Assembly: GCA_013335115.1 (NCBI GenBank)
Contig: JAAXWQ010000001.1
Location: 62,001-126,000, forward strand
DNA: 64,000 nt
DNA from: Chlorobiaceae bacterium
Lineage (GTDB): Bacteria > Bacteroidota > Chlorobiia > Chlorobiales > Chlorobiaceae
Reading direction: 5' to 3'
Shown: piece after piece, positions 19,164 through 28,443 of the stretch
How the letters are laid out: each line of letters starts with the position of its first letter
Position numbering within the stretch: the stretch's first letter is position 1
Made by a program: the position numbers and the translations under genes
The notes under the pieces: model-generated
What the model was told of the DNA's origin: nothing
Database searches by the model: none
The model's input: the letters and a program-made list of their open reading frames with translations, nothing else

Positions 19164-20183
19164 TCACGCAGGCTTGACTGCTTCGCAGAACAGGTGGTCG
19201 TACTTCCTGACGATGCGAACGTTGCCGAATCCGATTGATTCAAGGATAGTACCGTAGGCTTCCTGCGGCTTGAAGCCGAGCACCGAGAACGGCATGCCTG
19301 CGCCGAGGATGTAGTGGCTCAGGTAATCGAAATTCGGTTTTTCCTGATCGTCGATGATCATGTCGAGGATGATCACCTTGCCTCCTGCCGGCAGGGCATC
19401 GAAGGCCTTCCTGCACATCATCCCGGTCAGCTGGGCATTGGCGGAGTAGAGGATCCGGCAGAACATGACGACGTCTGCCTGCGGGTACGTATCCCTGTAG
19501 ATGTCTACGGCAGCGCCCTGCAGGCGGTCGCCGAGACCCTTTTCAGCGGCATTCTCATTGACCAGCCCGATAGCGCCAGGCAGATTGAGGATGGTGGAAC
19601 GAAGTTCCGGATATTTCTTCAGCAAGGCTGCCGAGATATCGCCGATGCCGCCGCCGACGTCAACCAGGTTCCTCGCTGAAGAGAGGTTGGTCTCCTCGAG
19701 CAGCAGTTTGATGGCAAAAAAGGCGTTGCTGCGGTGGATCTCCTCGAAATACCAGTTATCCTCCTTCGTTACCGGCGGATAGGGGACCTCGCCCTTGAAG
19801 TTCAGATTGCCCCTGACCGCATCGGCCATCTTGAGGTAGAAGTTGTCGGCAAGATGCGTCATCGCCTTGACCACGGGCACCATGTAGAGGTTCTGGTTTT
19901 CGGGACTCGGCAGGAACATGTTCCTGGTAAAGGTGGTGAGGCCCCATTTGCCATCCTCATGCGTGGTCATTCCGATCTGGCGGAGCGCTTCGAGCAGCAT
20001 GGCCAGGCGGGGCGGGACAGCGCCTACATCCGTGGCGATTGCTTCAAGGCTCTTCGGCTCACCGGCCAGATTTGCGAAAAGATCCAGCTCAAGGGCGGCC
20101 TTCAGGCAACCGAGTTCGACAACACCCTGGAAAATAAGCTGGTTCGCCCTGTGGCTCTGCTGCAGTAACTCGTTGGAGTTCAT
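19164..20183 (-). CDS. bchU: bacteriochlorophyllide C-20 methyltransferase
   Basis: SAM-dependent methyltransferase that adds the C-20 methyl group characteristic of bacteriochlorophylls c and e in chlorosomes. The 339-residue protein has an N-terminal dimerisation/winged-helix part (ELDLFANLAGEPKSLEAIATDVG) and a Rossmann methyltransferase domain with the SAM loop NLVDVGGGIGDISAALLKKYP, as in plant-type O-methyltransferases to which BchU is related. The gene looks intact; in some green sulfur strains that make bacteriochlorophyll d it is broken. It lies 33 nt downstream of an ArsA-like ATPase on the same strand and ends at a strong terminator. Confidence 0.88.
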   Translation of the reverse strand: MNSNELLQQSHRANQLIFQGVVELGCLKAALELDLFANLAGEPKSLEAIATDVGAVPPRLAMLLEALRQIGMTTHEDGKWGLTTFTRNMFLPSPENQNLYMVPVVKAMTHLADNFYLKMADAVRGNLNFKGEVPYPPVTKEDNWYFEEIHRSNAFFAIKLLLEETNLSSARNLVDVGGGIGDISAALLKKYPELRSTILNLPGAIGLVNENAAEKGLGDRLQGAAVDIYRDTYPQADVVMFCRILYSANAQLTGMMCRKAFDALPAGGKVIILDMIIDDQEKPNFDYLSHYILGAGMPFSVLGFKPQEAYGTILESIGFGNVRIVRKYDHLFCEAVKPA

Positions 20184-20216
20184 GACGTTGATTTCTCTTT
20201 GGTTAAAGAAAAAATA

Positions 20217-21440
20217 TCAGTCGATGGCCCTTTCGTAACGCTCGTCACGTTGGTGTTCCTTCTGGCTTTTCAGGTCGAAGGGGATGTGCAGCCACTTGTC
20301 CTGGAAGTAGGCATCCCCCGGCTCGAGCCCGGTCAGGCTGATCGGAAGCGTGATGATCTTCCTCTGGTTGCCCATATGCACAAAAAGCTCGTCGCCGGTC
20401 ACCCAGACGTCGATATCTTGCGGATTGGCAAACATGAGCTTCAACTGGACCTCGTAGAGCTCCTGCTTTTTTACGAACCTGATCGGCGGCTCGTCGTACA
20501 TCATGTCGGCCGGATCGATGTCGCCGTAGATGTCACGAGCGAAGCGGTCGAGCGCCTGGAGTCCGACAACCTCCTGGTCGTACATCTTCAGCTTCATGAC
20601 CGGCAGGGGCGAAAAACCCGCCTCGATCTGGCCGAGGTACTTCTGCTGGATCCCTTTCCACTTCTCGAGGTAGCCGCTCTCCTCGTTGATGTCGAGCAGG
20701 CGGTTCACCAGTACCATATCGACCTTGAAGCCATAGAGGTTCAGGTAGGTCAGGGCCCGCATGGTCTCCTTGATCGACATCTTCTCGGCGTTCATGACCA
20801 GCCTGACGGTGGACGTGAGGTTGTCCGTCAGGATCTCGCGTATCCCCTCCAGCTCTTCGAAAACGTTGTCCACCGAATCGATGGCTGCTTCCGGCGGGAT
20901 GTACTGGGCGATCTTGTCCGACATTTTCGACAGCGGCTTGCTGAGCGGGCGGACGATGTACTTGGTCACGTTCTTGACGGCCTTGATTCCCCAGGAAAGG
21001 GTATCGGGAAGGGAGAGCAGCCGAAGGGTCTCACCGGTTGGCGCCGTATCGAGCACGAGGACGTCGTAATCGCCGGAGTTCTTGTAGCGCTTGATCCTCA
21101 GCAATGAGAACAGCTCCTCCATGCCCGGCAGGATCGTCATCTCGTCGTTCATGACCCCGGAAGCACCCTGGGCCATGAAAATCCTGGAGTAGAACTTCTG
21201 CACCTCATGCCAGTTCTCCTTCAGGTCGACATAGGGGTTGACCTCAATGGCGTGGAGGTTCTCCCTCACCTTCGTGGGTTCCGCACCGAGCGGCAGGTTG
21301 AAAGAATCGGAAAGGCTGTGGGCCGGATCGGTCGAAAGGATCAGTGTTCGGTAGCCGAGCTGCGACAGCCTGACGGCCGTAGCGGCCGAAACACTGGTCT
21401 TACCTACGCCGCCTTTACCCGTAAATGTTAGGATTCGCAA
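20217..21440 (-). CDS. ArsA/Get3-family ATPase
   Basis: A 407-residue P-loop ATPase. The N-terminus LRILTFTGKGGVGKTS is the deviant Walker A (GKGGVGKT, residues 8-15); then come STDPAHSLSDSF (switch I) and LDTAPTGETLRLL (switch II), where the usual DTAPTGHT has Glu for His. The last ~90 residues form a small beta-rich domain, as in many bacterial ArsA-like proteins. No cysteine arsenite site or ArsB pump is visible, so arsenic export is unlikely. Its place just upstream of bchU suggests a role linked to the antenna, which is inference. The start is taken as TTG 21440, where the family N-terminus begins; the frame is open to ATG 21578. Confidence 0.82.
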   Translation of the reverse strand: MRILTFTGKGGVGKTSVSAATAVRLSQLGYRTLILSTDPAHSLSDSFNLPLGAEPTKVRENLHAIEVNPYVDLKENWHEVQKFYSRIFMAQGASGVMNDEMTILPGMEELFSLLRIKRYKNSGDYDVLVLDTAPTGETLRLLSLPDTLSWGIKAVKNVTKYIVRPLSKPLSKMSDKIAQYIPPEAAIDSVDNVFEELEGIREILTDNLTSTVRLVMNAEKMSIKETMRALTYLNLYGFKVDMVLVNRLLDINEESGYLEKWKGIQQKYLGQIEAGFSPLPVMKLKMYDQEVVGLQALDRFARDIYGDIDPADMMYDEPPIRFVKKQELYEVQLKLMFANPQDIDVWVTGDELFVHMGNQRKIITLPISLTGLEPGDAYFQDKWLHIPFDLKSQKEHQRDERYERAID

Positions 21441-21747
21441 GCTGTAACAGGATTTGACAGAAGTTGAAAGAGGTGATGATTCATCCGTCCTCGATGCTTT
21501 TCCGCACGGGCTGGGTTTTGCCGGAAACAGCAAAGGCAACACTTCACTTCCGTGAATGTCCACAAGAACGCTCACCAAGCGAAAACAGTGCCAGAAGATA
21601 GCAATTCCAATATATCACACCATCAGAAAAGAACAAAGGAGGTCACTGGTCAATCCCCGCGCAGCCTCTGTTTCATCGACAACCCCTTCACCATTGGCAC
21701 GGGACGAAAAAGCGCAAAAAAGGGCTGGCCGTCCGGATGGAATGGGG
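21441..21747. other. 307-nt non-coding gap between ArsA-like and TetR genes
   Basis: This stretch should hold the promoter of the ArsA-like/bchU operon and the 3' end of the TetR transcript. I see no convincing -35/-10 pair, hairpin terminator or repeat in it. If the ArsA-like gene starts further upstream (ATG 21578), the gap shrinks to 169 nt. Confidence 0.5.
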
Positions 21748-22446
21748 TCAGATATCTATAAAATGCCTGACGATCGATTTTATTTCGTACTCGTACAGGG
21801 AGGACGCCCCTTCGCCTGAATGGGGAAAATGGCCTGAGATCTCCAGCGATACCATACCGTGGAGGCGGCTTCTTATGACCATCGCCAGGGTATGGACAAG
21901 CAGTTCCTCTATTGACATTGCAGAGACGCCCCAGAAATAGCCTTCCAAGGCTGAAGGTTCCAAAAGCGGCATGGCTTCGACGTTCAGCAGCTTTGCACCC
22001 CGGAGTTCCCGAATCACGCCGACCAGCGGACTGATCGAACGCATCATGAACGGCCGGAGAATCCCAAGGGGCGTTTCGCAACCGGGTACCGGGGGCCCGA
22101 ACAGTAACATATATCGTTCAGGATACCGTATCGCCCACTCACGATACGCCAGGCAGGTTGCCATGAATCGCTGCAGGAACTGCCCGACACCGGGAAAGGA
22201 ATCCCTTGCCGATATCTGGTAGTCGCCGAACGATGCGTGGGCATCGATGAGCATTGCCGTCACCAGGTCATTGATCCCCGGAAAATAGATGCCGACCTCT
22301 TCGCTGGCAATCCCGAGCTGGCGGGCGAGCCCCTCCACGGATAGCGAAGCGGCACCGGATGCGGTGATTTGCCGCCATGCCGCATCCTTGATCTCCTGCT
22401 GAAGAGTCGGCAGCTGTCTTGATACTGGAAGTCCGAACATGAGCAT
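21748..22446 (-). CDS. TetR-family regulator, orphan paralogue
   Basis: A 232-residue protein clearly related to the TetR at 12297-13016: both have IKDAAWRQI or IKEAAWRQI, an LAYREWAI..P(E/H)RYML(L/I)FG(P/N)PVPG segment and HGMVSLEISG. The recognition part has drifted (ASEEVGIYFPGINDLVTAML against APAIYNYFPDRDALVTALV), so it may bind a different site. No adjacent co-directional target gene is visible. The start could be ATG 22446 or two codons later. AT-rich upstream sequence holds a small palindrome at 22481-22493. Confidence 0.82.
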   Translation of the reverse strand: MLMFGLPVSRQLPTLQQEIKDAAWRQITASGAASLSVEGLARQLGIASEEVGIYFPGINDLVTAMLIDAHASFGDYQISARDSFPGVGQFLQRFMATCLAYREWAIRYPERYMLLFGPPVPGCETPLGILRPFMMRSISPLVGVIRELRGAKLLNVEAMPLLEPSALEGYFWGVSAMSIEELLVHTLAMVIRSRLHGMVSLEISGHFPHSGEGASSLYEYEIKSIVRHFIDI

Positions 22447-22480
22447 TTACTGATTAATGAACACTTCGTATGCATGAATA

Positions 22481-22493
22481 AAGTATAATACTT
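22481..22493. promoter_or_regulatory. possible operator upstream of the orphan TetR
   Basis: AAGTATAATACTT has 6-bp arms around a central base in an AT-rich stretch 35 nt upstream of the TetR start. It could be an operator or part of a -10 region. It does not match the operator of the other TetR. Confidence 0.3.
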
Positions 22494-22678
22494 ATTATTT
22501 AATCATAAATAGCATATACAAACTACCAAACAGTCCCCATCCGTCGTTAATCCCGACTCCCAGGGGGCGGTGGCCTGTCTGATCCAGACATCCGGATCCA
22601 CGTCATTCCGTTCGAGGAGGAACTTCGAATCATCGAATGATGGCGGGGGGTTTTGAAGAAAAAACGGCGGAGGGCTGC

Positions 22679-23956
22679 TCAAAGATCGACCAGGTCGGAG
22701 ACCGTTGTACTGGTTCGGACGCCGGTCATGATGATGAGGCCGGTACCGAAAAAAATAAGCAGCGAGGCCAGGGCGAGCTTCTGGCTGCCGGCCTGGGAAG
22801 AGACGAGCCCGAACACGAGAGGGCCGACGACCGCGGAGGCTTTGCCGAAGGTGCCGTCATAGAAGCCGAAGAACTCGGTGATATGCTCCTTCGGGGTCAG
22901 TCGGGCCATGAGGGAGCGGGAGGCGGCCTGGGACGAGCCCATGGACATTCCGGCAACAAGGCCGGTGATGTAGAAAAGTGTTTTGCCCTGCGAGAGGATC
23001 GCCATGAAAATGACCGCGAACCAGATAAACAGGGTGATCACGATGGTGCGCTTCGGGCCGATACGGTCGGTCACGAAGCCGAATACCACCGAGCCAAGTA
23101 TGGCCGTCGTCTGGACGGCCATGAAGAAAGCGATCAGATCCCCGGTCGTGAAGCCGAGCGTGTTCTGGGCATAGATGGAGGAGAAGGCGATGACCGTGAG
23201 GATGGCGTCGTTGTAGAAAAAGTAGGCAAGCAGGAAGCGCGCAAGGTCCGGGTAGCCCATGATGTGCCGTACGGTATGGGCTACCTCTGCGACAGAACGG
23301 GAGATGGAGGCGCCCTGACGGTCAGGGGAAATATCCGGAGCCCTTCGCACGCCCCGGGTATCGCGCAGCGTCAGGAAGAGCGGTGTGGCGAACAGGGCAA
23401 AAAAAAGGGCGACGACCAGGAAACCCAGCTGCAGGTTGTGCATGTTGGAGGCCACGATACCCTTCGAAAGGAGTGGCTTCAGCAGCAACAGGATGGCAAA
23501 CGCTCCCAGGTATCCCATCGCGAAGCCATATCCCGACACCCGGCCCAGGCTCCTTCGAGACGTGATTTCGGGCAGATAGGCATCATAGAACACCAGGCCT
23601 CCCTCGAATCCGATGTTGGCGACCATGAATACCAGCGCCGCCGGCAACGCGGAGCCGGGTCCGGAAAGTGAAAGCAGCGCCGTGGCGACGACCGACATGA
23701 GGGTGAAGAAAAAGAGGAAGCGTTTGCGGCGACCCGAGTAGTCGGCCTGTGCGCCCAATACCGGGGAGATGAGGGCCACCATCAGCATGGAGATGCTGAT
23801 GCAGGCGCCCCAGATGGCGTCACCCGAAGGATTGCCGGCGCAGATGACGTTCTTGAAGTAGAGGGGAAAGGCAAACGTGACCATCATGACGCTGAACGAC
23901 GTGTTGGCGAAGTCGAACAACAGCCAAGACAATATCCTGCGTTTGCTGGAGCCCAT
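22679..23956 (-). CDS. MFS transporter, UMF1/Atg22-like family
   Basis: A 425-residue inner-membrane protein with about twelve hydrophobic segments. The N-terminus RRILSWLLFDFANTSFSVMMVTFAFPLYF (WxxyDfANsaF) and the DYSGRRKRF loop mark the UMF1 branch of the major facilitator superfamily. The substrate is unknown; sugar or amino-acid efflux has been proposed for relatives. It is the last gene of a minus-strand run, 12 nt after purQ, which looks like shared transcription without an obvious functional link. The 232 nt upstream of the TetR start side (22447-22678) hold no gene. Confidence 0.88.
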   Translation of the reverse strand: MGSSKRRILSWLLFDFANTSFSVMMVTFAFPLYFKNVICAGNPSGDAIWGACISISMLMVALISPVLGAQADYSGRRKRFLFFFTLMSVVATALLSLSGPGSALPAALVFMVANIGFEGGLVFYDAYLPEITSRRSLGRVSGYGFAMGYLGAFAILLLLKPLLSKGIVASNMHNLQLGFLVVALFFALFATPLFLTLRDTRGVRRAPDISPDRQGASISRSVAEVAHTVRHIMGYPDLARFLLAYFFYNDAILTVIAFSSIYAQNTLGFTTGDLIAFFMAVQTTAILGSVVFGFVTDRIGPKRTIVITLFIWFAVIFMAILSQGKTLFYITGLVAGMSMGSSQAASRSLMARLTPKEHITEFFGFYDGTFGKASAVVGPLVFGLVSSQAGSQKLALASLLIFFGTGLIIMTGVRTSTTVSDLVDL

Positions 23957-23968
23957 TCCGGAAAGGCC

Positions 23969-24673
23969 TCAGACGCCGGCCACGTGGCGGAAAAGGGATT
24001 CGAAAAGCCTGCGGCCATCTTCCGAACCGAGGAGCTGCTCACTGGCTCTTTCGGGATGCGGCATGAGGCCAAGCACGTTGCCTGCGCGGTTGACGATACC
24101 AGCGATATTGCCCAGTGAACCGTTGAAGTTCGCCTCCTCGCTCGCGCGCCCTTCGGCATCAGTGTACCTGAAGACGACCTGTCCGTGCTCCTCGAGGCTT
24201 TCGATGGTCTCGGGGGAAGCGATATAATTGCCTTCACCGTGCGCCACGGGAATCCTGAGCACCTCGCCCTCACGGTAGCCGTCGGTGAAGATGGTGCCGT
24301 TGTTGACCACCTTGATGGTGGACTGGCTGCAGATGAACTTCTTGCCGGTATTGCGGATGAGGGCGCCCTCGAGCAACCCGCTCTCGACGAGCACCTGGAA
24401 CCCGTTGCAGATGCCGAGCACCGGACGGCCCTTGCTGGCGAAATCCATCACCTCGCGCATGATCGGGGAAAACCTGGCGATCGAACCGCAGCGGAGGTAA
24501 TCCCCGTAGGAGAAGCCACCGGGCAGGATGACGGCGTCGCTGCCCTTCAGGTCATGGTCGTTGTGCCAGAGCATGACCGGCCTGACGCCGGGAAACGATG
24601 CGACGGCATATTCGGTATCGTGGTCGCAGTTCGAACCGGGAAAGACCACGATGCCAACGGTTACATCAGCCAT
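23969..24673 (-). CDS. purQ: phosphoribosylformylglycinamidine synthase, glutaminase subunit
   Basis: Supplies ammonia from glutamine to PurL in the fourth step of purine synthesis. The 234-residue class I amidotransferase has the oxyanion/nucleophile motif GICNGFQVL with Cys89, VILPGGFSYGDYLRCG near the N-terminus, and GLMPHPERA with the catalytic His/Glu near the C-terminus. It lies 14 nt after purS; PurL is not in the window, and the split PurQ/PurS/small-PurL complex is implied. Confidence 0.95.
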   Translation of the reverse strand: MADVTVGIVVFPGSNCDHDTEYAVASFPGVRPVMLWHNDHDLKGSDAVILPGGFSYGDYLRCGSIARFSPIMREVMDFASKGRPVLGICNGFQVLVESGLLEGALIRNTGKKFICSQSTIKVVNNGTIFTDGYREGEVLRIPVAHGEGNYIASPETIESLEEHGQVVFRYTDAEGRASEEANFNGSLGNIAGIVNRAGNVLGLMPHPERASEQLLGSEDGRRLFESLFRHVAGV

Positions 24674-24687
24674 GGGAGTCGAAGGGT

Positions 24688-24942
24688 TTAATTGACGGGT
24701 TCGAGTTCGAAGGTAAAGTCCTCCATGACCGGGTTGGACAGGAGCTTCTGGCAGATTTCGGTGCAGACCCTGCCGGCCTGGTCGGCCGATTGCTCATTGA
24801 TGGACACCTCCATGTACTTGCCGATCCTCACGGATTCGACGCTGGTGTAGCCGAGGTTTGCGAGGGCATGCTGGGCCGCCTTGCCCTGGACGTCAAGGAT
24901 GGAGGGGCGCAGGGTGACCCTGATCTTTGCCTTGTATGCCAT
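24688..24942 (-). CDS. purS: phosphoribosylformylglycinamidine synthase subunit PurS
   Basis: An 84-residue small subunit that bridges PurQ and PurL in the three-part FGAM synthase. The sequence MAYKAKIRVTLRPSILDVQG, KAAQHALANLGY and VRIGKYMEV matches the family (VxLkxgvlDpqG...aLxxlGf...vrvgK). It sits directly upstream of purQ in the same operon. Confidence 0.94.
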   Translation of the reverse strand: MAYKAKIRVTLRPSILDVQGKAAQHALANLGYTSVESVRIGKYMEVSINEQSADQAGRVCTEICQKLLSNPVMEDFTFELEPVN

Positions 24943-24972
24943 AGGTGGTAGAATTGCTGGTTGAAATGAGCC

Positions 24973-25773
24973 TCAGACCTGCCACTGCCGTACCAGCATG
25001 GTCAGGGACCTGACGATTCCGAGCAGAATATACAATAACATGGCCACAAAAAAAGCCTTTGCCTGGAAGAGCAGGACACAGACGATGGCAATGGCATAAC
25101 CCACCATCTGGAAGGGCATACGGCGGAATGTCTCGCGGGTCGGCTTGGGAAGTGCATCGTAATTGACGGTACTCACCATCAGGACGGCAAGCACCACCGT
25201 CAGCCAGGCAAGCACCTCATGCAGGGGATTGCCGGTGAGCAGGGGCTCAGACTGCATCCAGAGGACGAACGAGGCGACCGTCATGGCCTGGGCGGGGGTC
25301 GGGAGACCCGAGAAGGACTCCTTGTGGTAGCCGATCAGGCTGATGTTGAACCGGGCGAGGCGCAGGCCGCTACCGACCATCAGGAGCGAGCTGAGGATGA
25401 GGCCGAGCGGCATCCCGAGGCTCGACAGGCCGAACTTGTAGACCAGGAACGCGGGAGCGGCCCCGAACGAGACGAGGTCCGACAGGGAATCGAGCTCGAC
25501 GCCGAACTCGGAGGTACCATTGGTCACGCGGGCCACGAAGCCGTCCACCGTATCGAAGAAGGCGGCGAGGAAGATCAGCCAGCCGGCGACAGCGAAGCTG
25601 CCCTCGCCGGACATGACGATCGACCCGTATCCCGACACCATGTTCATCACGGTGAACGCTGAGGGCACGAATGAGCGCGATACGAACGGGAACCGGAACG
25701 GCTGCCGCCCCTCCCCGTTATCGAGTACCGGCGGATACCGTTTTTCAATGTCGTTGTTTTCAGGAGTACTCAT
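24973..25773 (-). CDS. pssA: CDP-diacylglycerol-serine O-phosphatidyltransferase
   Basis: Makes phosphatidylserine from CDP-diacylglycerol and serine at the inner membrane, the route to phosphatidylethanolamine. About 266 residues with several hydrophobic helices and the CDP-alcohol phosphotransferase signature within FDTVDGFVARVTNGTSEFG and VELDSLSDLVSFG (DGxxAR...G...D...D). A polar ~35-residue leader precedes the first membrane segment. I prefer ATG 25773 (MSTPENND) over an upstream ATG at 25788. It lies 30 nt upstream of purS. Confidence 0.88.
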   Translation of the reverse strand: MSTPENNDIEKRYPPVLDNGEGRQPFRFPFVSRSFVPSAFTVMNMVSGYGSIVMSGEGSFAVAGWLIFLAAFFDTVDGFVARVTNGTSEFGVELDSLSDLVSFGAAPAFLVYKFGLSSLGMPLGLILSSLLMVGSGLRLARFNISLIGYHKESFSGLPTPAQAMTVASFVLWMQSEPLLTGNPLHEVLAWLTVVLAVLMVSTVNYDALPKPTRETFRRMPFQMVGYAIAIVCVLLFQAKAFFVAMLLYILLGIVRSLTMLVRQWQV

Positions 25774-25878
25774 ATAAAAATCATGCAAGGGACGACACCT
25801 GCCTGGGCGCCGTCCACGTTGGGCTAAAGGTACGGCATTCCTTCAGACTTTTAAAGAAAAGAGTTCCCGGCCAGCCCT

Positions 25879-26712
25879 TCAGTAGCTTTCGTCACGGGAT
25901 GGAAAGCTGTTGCTGCGGACATCGTCGACATACTGGCGGACGGCCCCCTCGATGATGGGGGAAAGGTCCGCATACCGCCTCACAAAACGCGGGCGGAACT
26001 CCGTGCTCAGGCCGAGCATGTCGTTGATGACCAGCACCTGCCCGTCACACTCGGGGCCGGCGCCGATGCCGATGGTCGGAATGGTAAGCGACCGGCTCAC
26101 CTCCCCTGCCAGGGCGGAAGGGATCTTTTCTAGCACCACGGCGAATGCACCGGCCTCTTCGAGGATCTTCGCATCCTCGACCAGCTGCCGCGCCTCGGCA
26201 TCCTCCTGGGCCCGCACCCTGTAGCTGCCATATTTGTAGATCGACTGCGGCATGAGCCCGAGATGCCCCATGACCGGGATACCAACGTCGGTGATGCGCT
26301 TGACCGACTCGGCGATCACCCGTCCCCCCTCCAGCTTCAGCGCGTCGCATTCATGCTCCTTCATGATCTTGCCTGCGTTGCGCAGCGCCTCCTCGGAGGA
26401 GAGCTGGTAGCTCATGAACGGCATGTCGACCACGATCATCGCCCTGCCCGATTCGGCCTTCACGCCCCGCACCACTGCCTTGGCGTGGTAGATCATCTCT
26501 TCGATGGTGATGGGCAGCGTGGTGTTGTGGCCGGCGAATACATTGCTGGCCGAATCACCGACGAGGATCGCGTCGACCCCGGAACGGTCCAGGATGCGGG
26601 CCATCGTGAAGTCGTAGGCCGTAAGCATCGCGATCTTCTCGCCGTTCTGCTTCATGTCGAGCATCCGGCGGGTCGTCACATGCGGTAGTTTCTGGATGGT
26701 TCCTGATGTCAT
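25879..26712 (-). CDS. panB: 3-methyl-2-oxobutanoate hydroxymethyltransferase
   Basis: Converts alpha-ketoisovalerate and methylene-THF to ketopantoate, the first step of pantothenate and CoA synthesis. The 277-residue TIM-barrel protein shows [33 protein letters not shown] (metal-binding Asp), [19 protein letters not shown] and [16 protein letters not shown], all family signatures. It follows the lipoyl-type transferase gene by 4 nt. Confidence 0.95.
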   Translation of the reverse strand: MTSGTIQKLPHVTTRRMLDMKQNGEKIAMLTAYDFTMARILDRSGVDAILVGDSASNVFAGHNTTLPITIEEMIYHAKAVVRGVKAESGRAMIVVDMPFMSYQLSSEEALRNAGKIMKEHECDALKLEGGRVIAESVKRITDVGIPVMGHLGLMPQSIYKYGSYRVRAQEDAEARQLVEDAKILEEAGAFAVVLEKIPSALAGEVSRSLTIPTIGIGAGPECDGQVLVINDMLGLSTEFRPRFVRRYADLSPIIEGAVRQYVDDVRSNSFPSRDESY

Positions 26713-26716
26713 GCTG

Positions 26717-27523
26717 CTACAGGTTGGGAGTTGGTTCTTCGATGGTCGGCAGGAACGAAAGATCGGAGGGCTGAAGCACCGTTGCGGCGGAACCTGGGCC
26801 GGCGCCCTCCGCCACGATCAGCTGCACCAGCTCGTCGTAACCCGCCCGGGTGAATTCGTCGAGCGAAGCGGTCTTTCGCTCCATATCGACGGTTATGGCC
26901 TCGATCAACCCCGGTTCGCCGGCGCTGATGTAACGGACGATGTCGCGATGACGGCCCGAAAGGGGCATCGATCCGTGCTGCAGGATAACGTCGCCCCGGC
27001 GGCGCTGGGCTGAACCGACGATCTTCCGGCCGTCAACCTGGAGTTCATACTTTGCCGATGCCGTAAAGCATGGCACCGCCTCGGCCGTCGCGTAGCGTTT
27101 CCGGAAATCGGGCTGTGAACGGCAGAAGTCCGGCACCACCCCGGCATGCTCCAACGCCCTGCCGATCGTTTCGTGCACCATCCGGTAGATCGACTCGTTG
27201 GAATCGACGGTATGGGCAAAAAACGAGTAGGTCAGTTCGTCGGCATGGAAAACGGCACGGCCGCCGGTCGGCCGGACAACGATATCGACCCCGTCTGCGC
27301 GGCAAAGAGCGGCATCAATCTCGGACGGATCCTGGTTCCTGCCGAGCGAAACGGCCGACGGCATCCAGGAGTAGAACCTCCAGAGGCAGCTGCCGGCACC
27401 GAATTCCCGATGGAACGTACCGTCTGCAAACGACTGCATGAGCCGCATGTCGAACGCCATGTTGAACCGGCCGCTGCCTGCGCCGGTATCGATGCAGTAG
27501 ACTGAAGCGAAACGTCCGGACAT
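26717..27523 (-). CDS. lipoate-protein ligase A / octanoyltransferase LipM-like
   Basis: A 268-residue biotin/lipoate transferase-fold protein. It has [18 protein letters not shown] (RxTGGxAVxH) and [22 protein letters not shown] with Cys152 before the YEL...GxKxxGSAQ block and the conserved Lys. A cysteine at that position is the nucleophile of LipM octanoyltransferases, while true LplA ligases lack it, so octanoyl transfer to lipoyl domains or GcvH is the better guess. It starts a minus-strand run with panB; AGAGG precedes the ATG. Confidence 0.82.
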   Translation of the reverse strand: MSGRFASVYCIDTGAGSGRFNMAFDMRLMQSFADGTFHREFGAGSCLWRFYSWMPSAVSLGRNQDPSEIDAALCRADGVDIVVRPTGGRAVFHADELTYSFFAHTVDSNESIYRMVHETIGRALEHAGVVPDFCRSQPDFRKRYATAEAVPCFTASAKYELQVDGRKIVGSAQRRRGDVILQHGSMPLSGRHRDIVRYISAGEPGLIEAITVDMERKTASLDEFTRAGYDELVQLIVAEGAGPGSAATVLQPSDLSFLPTIEEPTPNL

Positions 27524-27674
27524 CCTCTGTCAGATAATGATGCAACCTCTCGATAACCCATCCGGCAGCTTGCCGGATCGTAAGGGAATATAGGAAAAGA
27601 TGGAGGCTCCCGAAGCATCCGGCCTGAAAAACGTAGCCGGGGCGACGGCATCAGGGCGCGAATGGCTGTGCCCG

Positions 27675-28250
27675 TCATTTCCTGGCAGGAGGGAATTCCG
27701 AGAGGAGCTGCTGCACGGCCTGGTCGATCCGCCCCTGCATCCGGTCGGGCGTACCGTAATCCTCGACCAACCCCCTCACCACGCCGCGCCAGGCAAGCTC
27801 CTTTTTCCGGGCGTCGGTGATGTCGAGCATCAGGGCCCCCTCCTCGTAATAGGCCACGGTCGGCCATGGATCACCCCACCACGAACGGTACCAGACGGGA
27901 CGGCCCCGGTAATACCCAACGTTCCAGCTAACCGGATCGGGCTCCAGGCGCGAAATCTGCCTGACGGTCGCGACCGCCGAAACCATGAAGTCGACCGGGC
28001 CGACCTGCTTGAGCACATAACCGCGCGCGGCCAGCTCGCGATCGACCGCGGCTTTCACCCTGCGGCCGACGATCGGGTTGGACGCCAGGAGGTCCTTGCC
28101 CGAAGCGTCCTGGCCGGGCGCCTGCCACCGGTACGCGTGGTAAGCGGCGAAATCCATCGTATTGTCATAGTCGCTGCTGACCGACAGCGTCGAGCACCCC
28201 GCAAGCGAAAACAGGGTCAAAAGGATCATCAGAACAGTACCTTGACGCAT
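27675..28250 (-). CDS. DUF4136-type lipoprotein
   Basis: A 191-residue secreted lipoprotein. The signal peptide MRQGTVLMILLTLFSLAGC ends in lipobox LAGC (Cys19), followed by SDYDNTMDFAAYHAYRW, the N-terminal signature of DUF4136 proteins, and DFMVSAVATVRQ. The function is unknown; the protein should be anchored to a membrane in the periplasm. A strong Shine-Dalgarno GGGAGGG precedes ATG 28250. It stands alone, diverging from the CoA-binding gene. Confidence 0.85.
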   Translation of the reverse strand: MRQGTVLMILLTLFSLAGCSTLSVSSDYDNTMDFAAYHAYRWQAPGQDASGKDLLASNPIVGRRVKAAVDRELAARGYVLKQVGPVDFMVSAVATVRQISRLEPDPVSWNVGYYRGRPVWYRSWWGDPWPTVAYYEEGALMLDITDARKKELAWRGVVRGLVEDYGTPDRMQGRIDQAVQQLLSEFPPARK

Positions 28251-28443
28251 AACATACCCTCCCGGTAGTCTTCGTTGTGCATGGTTCAACTGAAACTGCC
28301 TTATTCCTACCAACAATCCGGGATAGAGCATAAGTTTCCTTTCTGTCGGGTCGGAAGGGGCGGCACGATTATTTTTGTGAGTCTGCACCGAGACCGGTAT
28401 TTTCCCCAGATAGAGCAGACCGCAGAGCCTCATGTGCACACCA

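Noticed and set aside
18970-19257. Tandem repeat read as a CRISPR array or as a coding frame
   Set aside because: The 14-bp units are contiguous with no unique spacers, so not CRISPR; the plus-strand frame across them is a low-complexity HHSSFIT repeat running into a terminator.
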